NCBI GenBank assembly: GCA_001603685.1
Contig: LUZO01000159.1
Span: 1 to 14,422, forward strand
Reading direction: 5' to 3'
Origin: Bacteroidales bacterium Bact_23
GTDB taxonomy: Bacteria > Bacteroidota > Bacteroidia > Bacteroidales > Lentimicrobiaceae
Length of the DNA stretch: 14,422 nt
Part shown: piece after piece, positions 1 through 7,699 of the stretch
Numbering within the stretch: position 1 is the first letter of the stretch
How the letters are laid out: every line of letters starts with the position of its first letter
Made by a program: the position numbers and the translations under genes
Notes under the pieces: model-generated
Told to the model about the DNA's origin: nothing
The model's input: the letters and a program-made list of their open reading frames with translations, nothing else
Databases searched by the model: none

Positions 1-333
1 ATATACATAGGAGTAACCAATGATTTATGCCGCAGAATTGGGGAACATAAAAAACATTTATTTAAAAATTCATTTACCAAAAGATATAATCTTGAGGATT
101 GCATCTACTTTGAAGAGTTTCCCTCTATTACTGCTGCAATTAAAAGAGAGAAAGAAATAAAAAAGTGGAATCGGAAAAAGAAAGAGGATCTGATTAACCG
201 GAAAAATCCTGAGTGGAAGGTACTTGTAACTGAATTTGGCTTTAAAAGAGAGGTTATACCATTCGCTAAACAAGTTGATGATTTTTTAAAGGAATTTTTA
301 TCAAAAGAAGAACTGCCAGGCAAACCTGAATAA
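1..333 (+). CDS. GIY-YIG family endonuclease, 3' part (5' end outside window)
   Basis: An open frame runs from the first base to a TAA at 331-333, giving 110 residues with no start inside the window. It opens with IYIGVTNDLCRRIGEHK, which matches the second half of the GIY-YIG core: the YIG strand, then the conserved Arg and the E-H-K helix. KREKEIKKWNRKKKEDLI follows, typical of the basic region of small single-domain (URI/UPF0213-like) GIY-YIG proteins, and then a short acidic tail. These are stand-alone proteins of about 80-110 residues, so only the GIY strand and a few residues before it should be missing. Members are metal-dependent DNA-cleaving domains, but the cellular role of the small bacterial ones is mostly unknown. 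A strong terminator and a MITE-like repeat lie immediately downstream. Family assignment is firm; function is not. Confidence 0.88.
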   Translation: MYIGVTNDLCRRIGEHKKHLFKNSFTKRYNLEDCIYFEEFPSITAAIKREKEIKKWNRKKKEDLINRKNPEWKVLVTEFGFKREVIPFAKQVDDFLKEFLSKEELPGKPE

Positions 334-358
334 CCTTTCATTACGGAATAAACCATAG

Positions 359-393
359 AAATCAGGGGGGCGGTTCTTTCGCCCCCCTGATTT
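359..393 (+). terminator. Intrinsic terminator after the GIY-YIG gene
   Basis: A perfect 13-bp stem (AAATCAGGGGGGC at 359-371 with GCCCCCCTGATTT at 381-393) encloses a 9-nt loop. The 3' arm ends in TTT and is followed by CTCAATT, so the U-tract is modest. The A/T-rich base of the stem makes it usable in both directions. It lies 26 nt after the GIY-YIG stop codon. Confidence 0.8.
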
Positions 394-420
394 CTCAATT
401 CTCTTCAACCATAAACGCCC

Positions 421-552
421 GTCATTTCGAACGCAGTGAGAAATCTCCCCTTCGTCCTCACGCAGGTTTGAGCGCAGACAAAAAATGCCATTTCGAAAGC
501 TGTGAGAAATCTCATTAATTTAAGAAAGAGATTCCTCGTTCGTTGGAATGAC
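421..552. repeat. MITE-like dispersed repeat with three copies of a 25-bp motif
   Basis: A 25-bp motif beginning CATTTCGAA and ending GAGAAATCTC occurs at 423-447 and again, with two changes, at 489-513. A diverged inverted copy (GAGATTCCTCGTTCGTTGG..., 528-550) closes the unit. The outer copies with flanking GTC...GAC form imperfect terminal inverted repeats of a unit of about 132 bp. The inner direct copy and the inverted copy can pair into a long imperfect hairpin with a 14-nt loop. No reading frame fits it. From memory, sequences of this kind (CATTTCGAACG...GAGAAATCTC) are dispersed in many Bacteroidota genomes. The copy structure is read directly; calling it a mobile or MITE-like unit is inference. 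Confidence 0.75.
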
Positions 553-597
553 GGATGTGGTTAGGGGAAAATGAGGGCGGGTATTCCGCCTGCTTTT

Positions 598-873
598 CTA
601 GAAGATATCGGCATCGGGAAGGGCCGGCAGGCCGTTCAGGTTGCCGATGAACCTGTTCCGGTTAAACGCTTCGCCAAAGCGCATCAGCCGGAAAAGTTCC
701 ACCTGAAAGGCCATGAAAATCAGCTTCCGCGCTTCTGCGTCAGAAAAGGAGTCCTGGAGCAGGCGCTCATAGGCTTTTGCAGTTTCCGGAGGGTCGTTTT
801 GCCTGATTTGTCTGTCAACAATCTGTTCAATGATCATTCCGATACTTTCATCCCGTTGTGTGTAGTTGAGCAT
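598..873 (-). CDS. Small conserved-looking hypothetical protein (91 aa)
   Basis: ATG at 873-871, stop TAG at 600-598. The protein is small, soluble and probably mostly helical, with no signal peptide or membrane segment. It starts MLNYTQRDESIGMIIEQIVD, has a helix-rich middle (AKAYERLLQDSFSDAEARK) and ends in a less regular hydrophobic tail. I do not recognise the family. This strand is preferred over the overlapping plus-strand frame (571-885) because its composition is protein-like and balanced, with acidic and basic residues alternating in helical patterns, whereas the plus-strand product looks like an antisense shadow. It has no clear Shine-Dalgarno sequence, which is normal for Bacteroidota. 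It is transcribed divergently from the helicase gene, with 301 bp between them. Confidence 0.6.
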   Translation of the reverse strand: MLNYTQRDESIGMIIEQIVDRQIRQNDPPETAKAYERLLQDSFSDAEARKLIFMAFQVELFRLMRFGEAFNRNRFIGNLNGLPALPDADIF

Positions 874-1174
874 AGTAAGTTTTAGTTAGATGAGTGCTTT
901 TCAGGATAAACCGTTTTGTTGTTAATAAAAAAGTTCCCGTATGAAAACATACCCACCCCCCCGGCGTTATATTATCATGCAGACAGCCGCATAGCCTTGC
1001 ATTGCCTGCCGTCCACTGGTTTATCAGAAAGGGCTTTAAAAGTAACCAAATTGCAAATAATTTAGAACGATTCTATACAGACGGTTAATTTTAAGCGGAC
1101 AAAATCGGTGATCATCTGAAATCACATCAAAAGAATGTTATTTTTGTGCGGACTAACAATACCGGGGAGAAGTT
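874..1174. other. Divergent intergenic region between the hypothetical gene and uvrD
   Basis: This 301-bp stretch holds no convincing small gene. It contains a GTATG-AAAA-CATAC palindrome (939-952), a C-run (about 953-962), and the likely uvrD promoter near its right end. For the minus-strand gene only a weak TAnnTTT-like box overlapping that palindrome is visible. I see no operator, riboswitch or RNA gene here. Confidence 0.4.
1115..1146 (+). promoter_or_regulatory. Bacteroidota-type promoter for uvrD
   Basis: TATTTTTG at 1139-1146 matches the TAnnTTTG -7 consensus of the Bacteroidota housekeeping sigma factor. TCTG at 1115-1118, 20 nt upstream, is a one-mismatch TTTG -33 box. Transcription would start around 1151-1153 and give a leader of roughly 20-25 nt before the TTG start. 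A purine-rich GGGGAGAAG (1164-1172) sits directly before that start. Confidence 0.5.
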
Positions 1175-3469
1175 TTGGAATTACTTAATGAATTGAATGA
1201 AGCTCAGGAACTTGCAGTTATCAACAGCGATGGTCCTGTTATGGTTATTGCGGGTGCCGGATCGGGCAAAACCCGTGTACTTACCTATCGTGTTGCATAC
1301 CTGCTGAGCCAGGGTGTAGATCCCTTCAATATTCTGGCATTGACCTTTACCAACAAGGCAGCGCGCGAGATGAAGGAGAGGGTGCTGAAGCTGGTCGGCA
1401 ACTCAGAAGCAAGATATGTCTGGATGGGAACTTTCCACTCCATTTTTGCCCGTATTCTCCGGGTTGAAGGGCATCTGCTGGGCTATTCCCAGAATTTCAC
1501 CATTTACGATACCGACGACTCGAAAAGCCTGATAAAAACCATTCTGAAAGACCTGAACCTCGACCCGAAGGTATATGTGCCCGGAGCCGTGCTTTCAAGG
1601 ATTTCGTCGGCAAAGTCGAATCTGATATCGGCTGAAGAGTATGCCGGCAATGCCGAGATTGCCGATCAGGACAAACAAGCCAACCGGCCCATGCTGGGCG
1701 AAATCTTTCTGCATTACAAAGCCCGCTGCTTTAAGGCAGGAGCAATGGATTTCGACGACCTGCTCTTCAATATGAATCTGCTGCTCAGAGACTTCCCCGA
1801 AGTGCTGGTTAAGTATCAGGCCAAATTCAAATACATACTGGTGGATGAATATCAGGACACCAACTACGCTCAGTACCTGATAATCAAGAAGCTGGCTGCC
1901 CGAAATGAGAACATCTGCGTGGTAGGCGACGACGCTCAGAGCATTTACGGATTCAGGGGGGCAAACATTCAGAACATTCTGAATTTCAGAAAAGACTATC
2001 CGGATGCAAAGACCTTCAAGCTGGAGCAGAACTATCGCTCCACCAAGGTAATCGTAAACGCTGCCAACAGCGTTATTGCCAAAAACAAGCAGCAGATTCA
2101 CAAGGAGATATGGACCGACAACGATGAAGGCAACCTCATTAAACTGCTGAAGGCCAATTCCGAGGCCGAAGAGGGGAATATGGTCGCCAATTCGATATTC
2201 GAAACCAAGATGAATCTGCATGTACAGAACAGCGATTTTGCCGTTTTGTACCGCACCAATGCGCAATCGCGTGCCATTGAGGAGGCGTTGCGCCGGCTGA
2301 ACATCCCCTATCGCATCTATGGCGGGCTCTCGTTCTACAAACGGAAAGAGATCAAGGATCTGCTCGCCTATTTCAGGCTGGTGGTAAATCCGCGCGATGA
2401 CGAGGCTTTTTCCAGAATCATCAACTACCCGGCCCGAGGCATCGGCAAAACCACGCTCGACAAGATTGAGGTGGCAGCCCTCTCATCAGGCAAAAGCCTG
2501 TTCGAGGTGTCGTCGGCAGCCGCCCATTATGTGAAGGGGCTCAATTCGGGAACCCTTTCAAAGATTGAGCAGTTCATCACCATGATTTCGGCATTCCATC
2601 AGCAACTTCGGGTACTCAACGCCTTTGAACTGGCACGGAAGATCGCCAAAAACTCGGGATTGCTTGCCGAACTGAAATCCGACGACACCGAAGAGGGGCG
2701 GTCGCGCTACCAGAACGCCGAAGAGTTGCTGAATGCGGTGATGGATTTCTCCGAAAAGGAAGAGACTCTGTTTCCCGACCTGGATACCGGAGAGCTGACC
2801 GCAGGCGAAATAACCCGCACCCTCGACATTTTCCTTCAGGAGGTCTCTCTGCTTACCGATTCAGATACCGAAGACGAGGAGGATAATAACAAGGTTTCGC
2901 TGATGACCATTCATGCGGCAAAGGGGCTTGAATTTCCGTTTGTCTATCTGGTTGGCCTCGAGGAGAATCTTTTCCCCAGCATTATGTCGCTGCAAACACG
3001 CTCCGAAGTTGAAGAAGAGCGGCGACTGTTTTATGTTGCCATAACCAGAGCCGAAAAGCAGCTTACCCTCTCGTATGCCGAAACCAGAATGCGCTGGGGC
3101 AATATGACCATGAACGAGCCGAGCCGTTTCCTGGATGAAATTGATGAGCGCTTTATCGAACAGCCGGCCCGCAAGGTGTCGTCAGCCGGATTTTCCGGCG
3201 GTTTTACCGGCGAAAGGACAAAACCGCCCATGCCGGTAAAGAGGCCGCTTAAAAAAATTTCACATTCCGAAAACAATTACGAACGGGCGGAGGCAACGCC
3301 GGTGGAGCTGATTCAACCCGGAATTCTGGTGGAACACGAACGATTCGGTAAGGGAAAGATAATCAGCGTAGAAGGAAGCGGCCCGAATACCAAGGCTACA
3401 GTCTATTTTACAACCGTGGGTCAGAAACAATTATTACTGAAATTTGCTAAGCTCAGACTGATTAACTGA
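1175..3469 (+). CDS. uvrD: UvrD/PcrA-type superfamily 1A DNA helicase
   Basis: This 764-residue 3'-5' DNA helicase acts in nucleotide excision repair, mismatch repair and removal of RNA polymerase or recombinase filaments. All SF1A motifs are present: Q-motif (LNEAQ, 7-11), Walker A AGAGSGKT (26-33), motif Ia TFTNKAAREMKERV (57-70), GTFHS (85-89), Walker B DEYQDTN (224-230), motif III VGDDAQSIYGFRGA (250-263), motif IV EQNYRST (284-290), motif V VSLMTIHAAKGLEF (574-587) and motif VI EERRLFYVAITRA (614-626). The C-terminal end (VEHERFGKGKIISVEG...) is the Tudor-like fold of PcrA/UvrD that contacts RNA polymerase. The start is TTG: a stop (TAA, 1154-1156) closes the frame just upstream, the Q-motif begins six residues in, and the next Met lies right before Walker A. 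It appears to be monocistronic. Whether to call it UvrD or PcrA is a matter of naming. Confidence 0.96.
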   Translation: MELLNELNEAQELAVINSDGPVMVIAGAGSGKTRVLTYRVAYLLSQGVDPFNILALTFTNKAAREMKERVLKLVGNSEARYVWMGTFHSIFARILRVEGHLLGYSQNFTIYDTDDSKSLIKTILKDLNLDPKVYVPGAVLSRISSAKSNLISAEEYAGNAEIADQDKQANRPMLGEIFLHYKARCFKAGAMDFDDLLFNMNLLLRDFPEVLVKYQAKFKYILVDEYQDTNYAQYLIIKKLAARNENICVVGDDAQSIYGFRGANIQNILNFRKDYPDAKTFKLEQNYRSTKVIVNAANSVIAKNKQQIHKEIWTDNDEGNLIKLLKANSEAEEGNMVANSIFETKMNLHVQNSDFAVLYRTNAQSRAIEEALRRLNIPYRIYGGLSFYKRKEIKDLLAYFRLVVNPRDDEAFSRIINYPARGIGKTTLDKIEVAALSSGKSLFEVSSAAAHYVKGLNSGTLSKIEQFITMISAFHQQLRVLNAFELARKIAKNSGLLAELKSDDTEEGRSRYQNAEELLNAVMDFSEKEETLFPDLDTGELTAGEITRTLDIFLQEVSLLTDSDTEDEEDNNKVSLMTIHAAKGLEFPFVYLVGLEENLFPSIMSLQTRSEVEEERRLFYVAITRAEKQLTLSYAETRMRWGNMTMNEPSRFLDEIDERFIEQPARKVSSAGFSGGFTGERTKPPMPVKRPLKKISHSENNYERAEATPVELIQPGILVEHERFGKGKIISVEGSGPNTKATVYFTTVGQKQLLLKFAKLRLIN

Positions 3470-3470
3470 T

Positions 3471-3489
3471 TTTTTTGTATCTTTGCAGT
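3471..3489 (+). promoter_or_regulatory. TATCTTTG promoter ahead of DUF4290-murA, with a long leader
   Basis: TATCTTTG at 3478-3485 is an exact TAnnTTTG -7 box, just after the uvrD stop. The 19-bp stretch TTTTTTGTATCTTTGCAGT (3471-3489) recurs exactly before ssrA at 12087-12105. No good -33 TTTG is present at the expected spacing. Transcription from about 3490 gives a leader of about 175 nt up to the DUF4290 start at 3666. The leader has no open frame of note, and I see no recognisable riboswitch fold in it. Confidence 0.6.
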
Positions 3490-3665
3490 CAGAAAGAGAT
3501 CTCTCCCAATACAATAACTCAGAGGAAGTTCTGTTTACAACATTTCAGATATAAAAGAAAAAATTAAGCTGTGACACCAGTTGTCTGATGCCACTCCTGC
3601 CCGTTGGAACTGCTAACAATACTTATCAGCCAACTTCAATAAAATATTTTTAATCAATCTGTTAT

Positions 3666-4334
3666 ATGGATTATAACAACTCCCGTGAAAAGCTCATAAT
3701 TCCCGAGTACGGACGCAATGTTCAAAAACTGGTTGAATACCTGCTTACGGTTGAAGACCGTGAAAAACGCAGCAACCTTGCCAGATCACTGATGAATATC
3801 ATGTCTCAACTACATCACGATCAGCGCGATGCGGTTGACTACAAGCGCAAACTCTGGGATCACATCCACATCATTTCCGGCTACCGTCTGGATGTTGACG
3901 GCCCCTATCCCGCACCCAGCCCCGATGAACTGGTAAAAAAACCGGAACGCATCCCCTACCCTCAGGAAGAGATCCGTTTCAGGCCTTACGGAAAGAACAT
4001 CGCCAAAATGATTGAAAAGGCAAGCGAGTTTGAAGATGGCCCGGAGAAGGATGCCCTGATCAAGAACATTGCAAACCACCTGAAGAAATCATACCTAAAC
4101 TGGAACCGCGATTCGGTGAATGATGTGCTGATAGCCGAACACCTGAAGGTGCTTTCGAAGGGCAGGCTGGAGCTCAGCGATGATATCCGCCTGATTCACA
4201 CCAACGAAATTCTTGCCCGCAACACCTCAACTTCGGGTACGGGACACAGCCAGGCCGGCAAACGAAAAAAATATAACCCCAAAAACGACAAGAGCAGCTA
4301 CCATCGTGATGCAAGGAACCGAAAAAAGAATTAA
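3666..4334 (+). CDS. DUF4290 family protein
   Basis: A 222-residue cytoplasmic protein of the DUF4290 family, recognised from the start MDYNNSREKLIIPEYGRN and the later FRPYGKNIAKMIEKA, a second version of the same Y-G-(R/K)-N-(V/I) helix pattern. This suggests an internal duplication, with one unit from about residue 8 and one from about residue 102. HHDQRDAVDYKRKLWDHIHIIS (residues about 50-71) and a helical region around 120-145 look like the core. The C-terminus (about 195-222) is a disordered, very basic Lys/Arg/Asn tail that could bind nucleic acid (inference). There are no membrane segments and no catalytic motif I can name. It lies 46 bp upstream of murA on the same strand, an arrangement I associate with Bacteroidota, so an envelope-linked role is possible but unproven. 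Confidence 0.85.
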   Translation: MDYNNSREKLIIPEYGRNVQKLVEYLLTVEDREKRSNLARSLMNIMSQLHHDQRDAVDYKRKLWDHIHIISGYRLDVDGPYPAPSPDELVKKPERIPYPQEEIRFRPYGKNIAKMIEKASEFEDGPEKDALIKNIANHLKKSYLNWNRDSVNDVLIAEHLKVLSKGRLELSDDIRLIHTNEILARNTSTSGTGHSQAGKRKKYNPKNDKSSYHRDARNRKKN

Positions 4335-4380
4335 CTTGCCCGCATGTTAATTTTCGGTAAGATCAAACCTTGTTTTCATT

Positions 4381-5691
4381 ATGAGTCACTTCATCATTCA
4401 CGGAGGTAAGAAACTCCGGGGGGAAATCGTACCCCAGGGCGCCAAAAACGAGGCGCTGCAGATACTCTGTGCCACATTGCTGTCACCCGAACCCGTTACC
4501 ATTCACAATATACCCGATATCAGGGATGTAAACAAGCTCATTGAACTGCTCGGCGATATGGGTGTTTCCGTTACTTCCGCCGGAAAGGGAAGCTACACCT
4601 TCCGGGCGGCTGATATTGATATGGAATACCTGAAAACCAACGAGTTCCGCAAAAAAGGAGCGGGCCTTCGCGGATCGGTGATGATTCTCGGGCCACTTCT
4701 TGCCCGTTTCGGCAGGGGATATATTCCGCATCCCGGCGGCGATAAGATTGGCCGCCGAAGGCTCGACACCCATTTCATCGGGCTTCAGAAACTTGGAGCG
4801 CGATTCGAATCGGAAGGGACCAACACCTTTTACAGCGTGGATGCCACTGAACTGAAAGGTACCTATATGCTGCTGGATGAGGCATCGGTAACGGGAACCG
4901 CCAATGTGATCATGGCCGCCGTAATGGCAAAAGGCACCACCACCATCTTCAACGCCGCCTGCGAACCCTATCTGGTGCAGCTTTGCCGCATGCTCAACCG
5001 CATGGGCGCGAAGATTTCGGGAGTCGGCTCAAACCTGCTCACCATCGAAGGGGTTGACTACCTCGGGGGTACCACCCACACCATGCTGCCCGATATGATT
5101 GAAATAGGCAGCTTCATCGGTATGGCGGCAATGACGGGCTCCGAAATCACCATCAAGGATGTTCAGTACAAGGAGCTGGGAATTATCCCCGAAGTGTTCC
5201 GCAGGCTGGGTATAAAAATGGAGCTCCGCGGCGACGATATCTTTGTTCCGGCTCAGGAAACCTATGAGGTAGAGACTTTTATGGACGGCTCCATTATGAC
5301 CATCAGCGATGCTCCCTGGCCGGGATTCACCCCCGACCTGATCAGCATTGCGCTGGTTACCGCCACTCAGGCAAAGGGCAGCGTGCTGATTCATCAGAAG
5401 ATGTTCGAAAGCCGCCTCTTTTTCGTTGACAAGCTGATTGACATGGGCGCACAGATTATCCTCTGCGACCCCCACCGTGCCACCGTCATCGGGCTGAACC
5501 GCCAGGTGCCGCTGCGGGGAATTACCATGGCATCGCCCGATATCCGCGCCGGCGTTGCGCTGCTGATCGCCGCACTCTCGGCAAAAGGAAAGAGCCGCAT
5601 CGACAACATCGACCAGATTGACCGCGGCTATCAGAACATCGACGGAAGGCTGCGTGCCCTTGGCGCCGATATCGAAAGGTTTGACGACTGA
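4381..5691 (+). CDS. murA: UDP-N-acetylglucosamine 1-carboxyvinyltransferase MurA (Cys-to-Asp form)
   Basis: MurA transfers enolpyruvate from PEP to UDP-GlcNAc, the first committed step of peptidoglycan synthesis, in the cytoplasm. The 436-residue product has the usual two-domain EPSP-synthase-like length. Visible residues are the catalytic Lys22-Asn23 in PQGAKNEAL (18-26), the substrate-binding RGSVMILGPLLAR region (97-109), the flexible loop PGGDKIGRRRLDTH (118-131) and the C-terminal-domain acid Asp319 in PGFTPD. The loop residue corresponding to E. coli Cys115 is Asp121. In other MurA enzymes this Cys-to-Asp change keeps activity but removes the thiol that fosfomycin alkylates. The gene follows DUF4290 by 46 bp with no terminator between, so the two probably form one transcript. 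No Shine-Dalgarno sequence is evident. I see no convincing terminator after it, only a weak GGGG...CCCC pairing around 5726-5745. Confidence 0.96.
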   Translation: MSHFIIHGGKKLRGEIVPQGAKNEALQILCATLLSPEPVTIHNIPDIRDVNKLIELLGDMGVSVTSAGKGSYTFRAADIDMEYLKTNEFRKKGAGLRGSVMILGPLLARFGRGYIPHPGGDKIGRRRLDTHFIGLQKLGARFESEGTNTFYSVDATELKGTYMLLDEASVTGTANVIMAAVMAKGTTTIFNAACEPYLVQLCRMLNRMGAKISGVGSNLLTIEGVDYLGGTTHTMLPDMIEIGSFIGMAAMTGSEITIKDVQYKELGIIPEVFRRLGIKMELRGDDIFVPAQETYEVETFMDGSIMTISDAPWPGFTPDLISIALVTATQAKGSVLIHQKMFESRLFFVDKLIDMGAQIILCDPHRATVIGLNRQVPLRGITMASPDIRAGVALLIAALSAKGKSRIDNIDQIDRGYQNIDGRLRALGADIERFDD

Positions 5692-5826
5692 TAAACGGCA
5701 TTTCAGGTCGTGATAAAGGGGCAAATACGCTACCCCCTGCTCCGCACCATACATCTATCTGAATTTCAGCCTGATGGCAGAGCAGATTTCCAATACCGCC
5801 ATTGAAAATCATTTTGATAAAAAAAC

Positions 5827-5867
5827 TGTCAATTTGTCGCTGAATGCAGTGTGGCAGGCAATTTGCA
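5827..5867 (+). promoter_or_regulatory. Sigma-54-type (-24/-12) promoter ahead of grpE-dnaJ
   Basis: TGGCAGG-CAAT-TTGCA (5852-5867) closely fits the sigma-54 consensus TGGCACG-N4-TTGCA: GG at 5853-5854 and GC at 5865-5866, exactly 10 nt apart, with one mismatch in the -24 element. The predicted start is near 5878, 29 nt before the first possible grpE ATG and 47 nt before the second. A direct repeat TGTC-AATT-TGTC (5827-5838) lies just upstream and could be a protein-binding site (inference). I saw no TAnnTTTG box in this intergenic region. Confidence 0.6.
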
Positions 5868-5906
5868 GGGATGCAGGCGAAATAAAAATCTACAGGCCTA
5901 AACCTG

Positions 5907-6500
5907 ATGAGAATATTGAAAAATATGACGAAACAAAGCAAACATAAGAACGAAAAACCGGAGAGTGTAAAGGAAGCGGCCGATGTTGCGGCTCAGGCAG
6001 GAGCTGCCGAAACTGACATTAAGGCACAGGAGACTGCAACCGAAGAGGCTGCTGAAGCGGCTGAGGATTTCAGCAAAAAATATGATGAGCTGAACGACAA
6101 GTACCTCAGGCTATATTCCGAGTTCGACAATTACAGAAAGCGGGTAATCAAGGAGAAGCAGGATCTGAGCAAGTACGCTTCGGAGGAGGTGATTTCGGGC
6201 CTGCTTCCGGTTCTCGACGATTTCGACCGGGCCTTCAGCTTAATGGACGAGAGGGATGGCAATCCTGACAAAGAGGGTTTTATGCTTATCTTCAACAAGT
6301 TGAAAGGGGTTCTTTCGCAGAAAGGGCTGGCGGAGATTGAAGCGATGAGTCAGGATTTTGACACCGATTTCCATGAAGCCATCGCCAAAATCAACGCTTC
6401 CTCGGAAGAGTTCAAAAACAAAGTGATTGATGTAACCCAGAAGGGCTACACGCTGAACGGCAAGGTCATCAGGTTTGCAAAGGTTGTTGTAGGCATTTAA
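5907..6500 (+). CDS. grpE: Nucleotide exchange factor GrpE
   Basis: GrpE releases ADP from the DnaK chaperone and works with DnaJ in protein refolding. The product is 197 residues as drawn. The first 55 or so residues are a disordered, Ala/Glu/Lys-rich extension. The long dimerising coiled coil starts around KKYDELNDKYLRLYSEFDNYRKR, then ISGLLPVLDDFDRAF, and the C-terminal beta domain ends VTQKGYTLNGKVIRFAKVVV, with the diagnostic G-Y-x-L-x-x-(R/K)-V-(I/L)-R pattern. Two ATGs compete, 5907 and 5925 (Met7). The second starts MTKQSKHKNEK, sits in an A-rich context and may be the true start; the longer frame is listed. dnaJ follows after 24 bp. The sigma-54-like promoter at 5852-5867 would drive both genes. 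Confidence 0.94.
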   Translation: MRILKNMTKQSKHKNEKPESVKEAADVAAQAGAAETDIKAQETATEEAAEAAEDFSKKYDELNDKYLRLYSEFDNYRKRVIKEKQDLSKYASEEVISGLLPVLDDFDRAFSLMDERDGNPDKEGFMLIFNKLKGVLSQKGLAEIEAMSQDFDTDFHEAIAKINASSEEFKNKVIDVTQKGYTLNGKVIRFAKVVVGI

Positions 6501-6524
6501 GAGACAACAGATAAAATAAACAAA

Positions 6525-7670
6525 GTGGCAAAAAGAGACTACTACGAAATACTGGGTGTTCAGCGCAATGCCAGTGAAGCTGAAATAAAAAAGGCTTACC
6601 GGCAGATGGCGATCAAGTATCATCCGGACAAAAACCCGGGCAATCAGGAGGCTGAGGAGAAATTCAAGGAGGCTGCCGAAGCTTACGAAGTGCTCAGCAA
6701 TCCTGAGAAGCGCTCGCGTTACGACCAATTTGGCCACGACGGCATGAAAGGGATGCCGGGCGGCGGTTTTGGCGGCGGCATGTCGATGGAGGACATTTTC
6801 AGCCAGTTCGGCGATATTTTCGGCAGTGCATTTGGCGGCGGCTTCGGCGGCTTTGGCGGAGGCACCCGCCGGCGCGTGAACAAAGGCACCAACCTTAGGG
6901 TAAAGGTGAAACTGACCCTGGAGGAGATTGCCAAAGGAGTTGAGAAGAAGATAAAGGTAAACAAACTGGTAAGCTGTCAAACCTGTCAGGGTACAGGCGC
7001 TGCCGGCGGTTCTTCATTCTCGACTTGTCAACACTGCCACGGCACCGGGCAGATAACCCGCGTAACCAGCACTTTCCTGGGCCAGATGCAGACCACTTCT
7101 ACCTGTCCGTATTGCAACGGCGAAGGGCAGACCATCACCAGCAAGTGTACCGCCTGCGGCGGCAGCGGAACCGAGAAGGGCGAAGAGGTAATCAGCCTGA
7201 ATATCCCTGCCGGCGTTTCCGAAGGAATCCAACTGTCGGTTGGCGGAAAGGGCAATGCAGCGCCCCGCGGTGGCATTCCAGGCGACCTGATCGTTCAGAT
7301 TGAGGAGATTCCCCACGAAGAGCTGATCCGCGACGGCACCAATGTGCTTTACGAACATTACATCAGCTTCCCTGAAGCGGCAATGGGAACCTCCATCGAG
7401 GTGCCCACCATCGACGGCAAGGTGCGTATAAAAATAGAGCCCGGCACACAGGGAGGAAAGGTACTCCGCCTGAAAGGCAAGGGCGTACCTTCGCTCAACG
7501 GCTATGGCAGAGGCGATCAGCTCATCAACATCAATGTATGGACGCCAAAGCACCTCAGCCGCGAGGAGAAGGAGATTCTGGAGAAACTGAAAAACTCCGA
7601 GAATTTCAAACCCCATCCCGGAACAAAAGACCGTTCGTTTTTCGACCGGATGAGAGAGGTTTTTCAGTAA
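6525..7670 (+). CDS. dnaJ: Chaperone DnaJ (Hsp40, type I)
   Basis: A 381-residue co-chaperone that stimulates DnaK ATPase and delivers unfolded substrates. Domains in order: J domain (about 4-70) with the essential HPD at 33-35; Gly/Phe-rich linker (about 78-113) with repeated GGGFGG; substrate domain holding the zinc-finger region (151-215) with all four CxxCxGxG motifs intact (CQTCQGTG, CQHCHGTG, CPYCNGEG, CTACGGSG); C-terminal domain ending FFDRMREVFQ. The start is GTG at 6525: the family's conserved MAKRDYYEILGV start is matched exactly from this codon and no ATG is nearby. It forms an operon with grpE and ends 30 nt before the terminator at 7700-7736. dnaK is not in this window. Confidence 0.97.
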   Translation: MAKRDYYEILGVQRNASEAEIKKAYRQMAIKYHPDKNPGNQEAEEKFKEAAEAYEVLSNPEKRSRYDQFGHDGMKGMPGGGFGGGMSMEDIFSQFGDIFGSAFGGGFGGFGGGTRRRVNKGTNLRVKVKLTLEEIAKGVEKKIKVNKLVSCQTCQGTGAAGGSSFSTCQHCHGTGQITRVTSTFLGQMQTTSTCPYCNGEGQTITSKCTACGGSGTEKGEEVISLNIPAGVSEGIQLSVGGKGNAAPRGGIPGDLIVQIEEIPHEELIRDGTNVLYEHYISFPEAAMGTSIEVPTIDGKVRIKIEPGTQGGKVLRLKGKGVPSLNGYGRGDQLININVWTPKHLSREEKEILEKLKNSENFKPHPGTKDRSFFDRMREVFQ

Positions 7671-7699
7671 CTTTGTCCCTTCAGGGGAAAGAAACAGGG

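Noticed and set aside
571..885. Plus-strand 104-residue frame opposite the small hypothetical gene
   Set aside because: It overlaps the minus-strand frame almost fully and its product has an irregular, antisense-like composition; the minus-strand protein looks more natural.
5726..5745. Terminator after murA (GGGG...CCCC pairing)
   Set aside because: Only a 4-bp stem with an 11-12-nt loop and no T-tract.
7668..7675. TAACTTTG box as a promoter for the ABC transporter genes
   Set aside because: It overlaps the dnaJ stop, has no -33 box and would transcribe straight into the strong terminator at 7700-7736.
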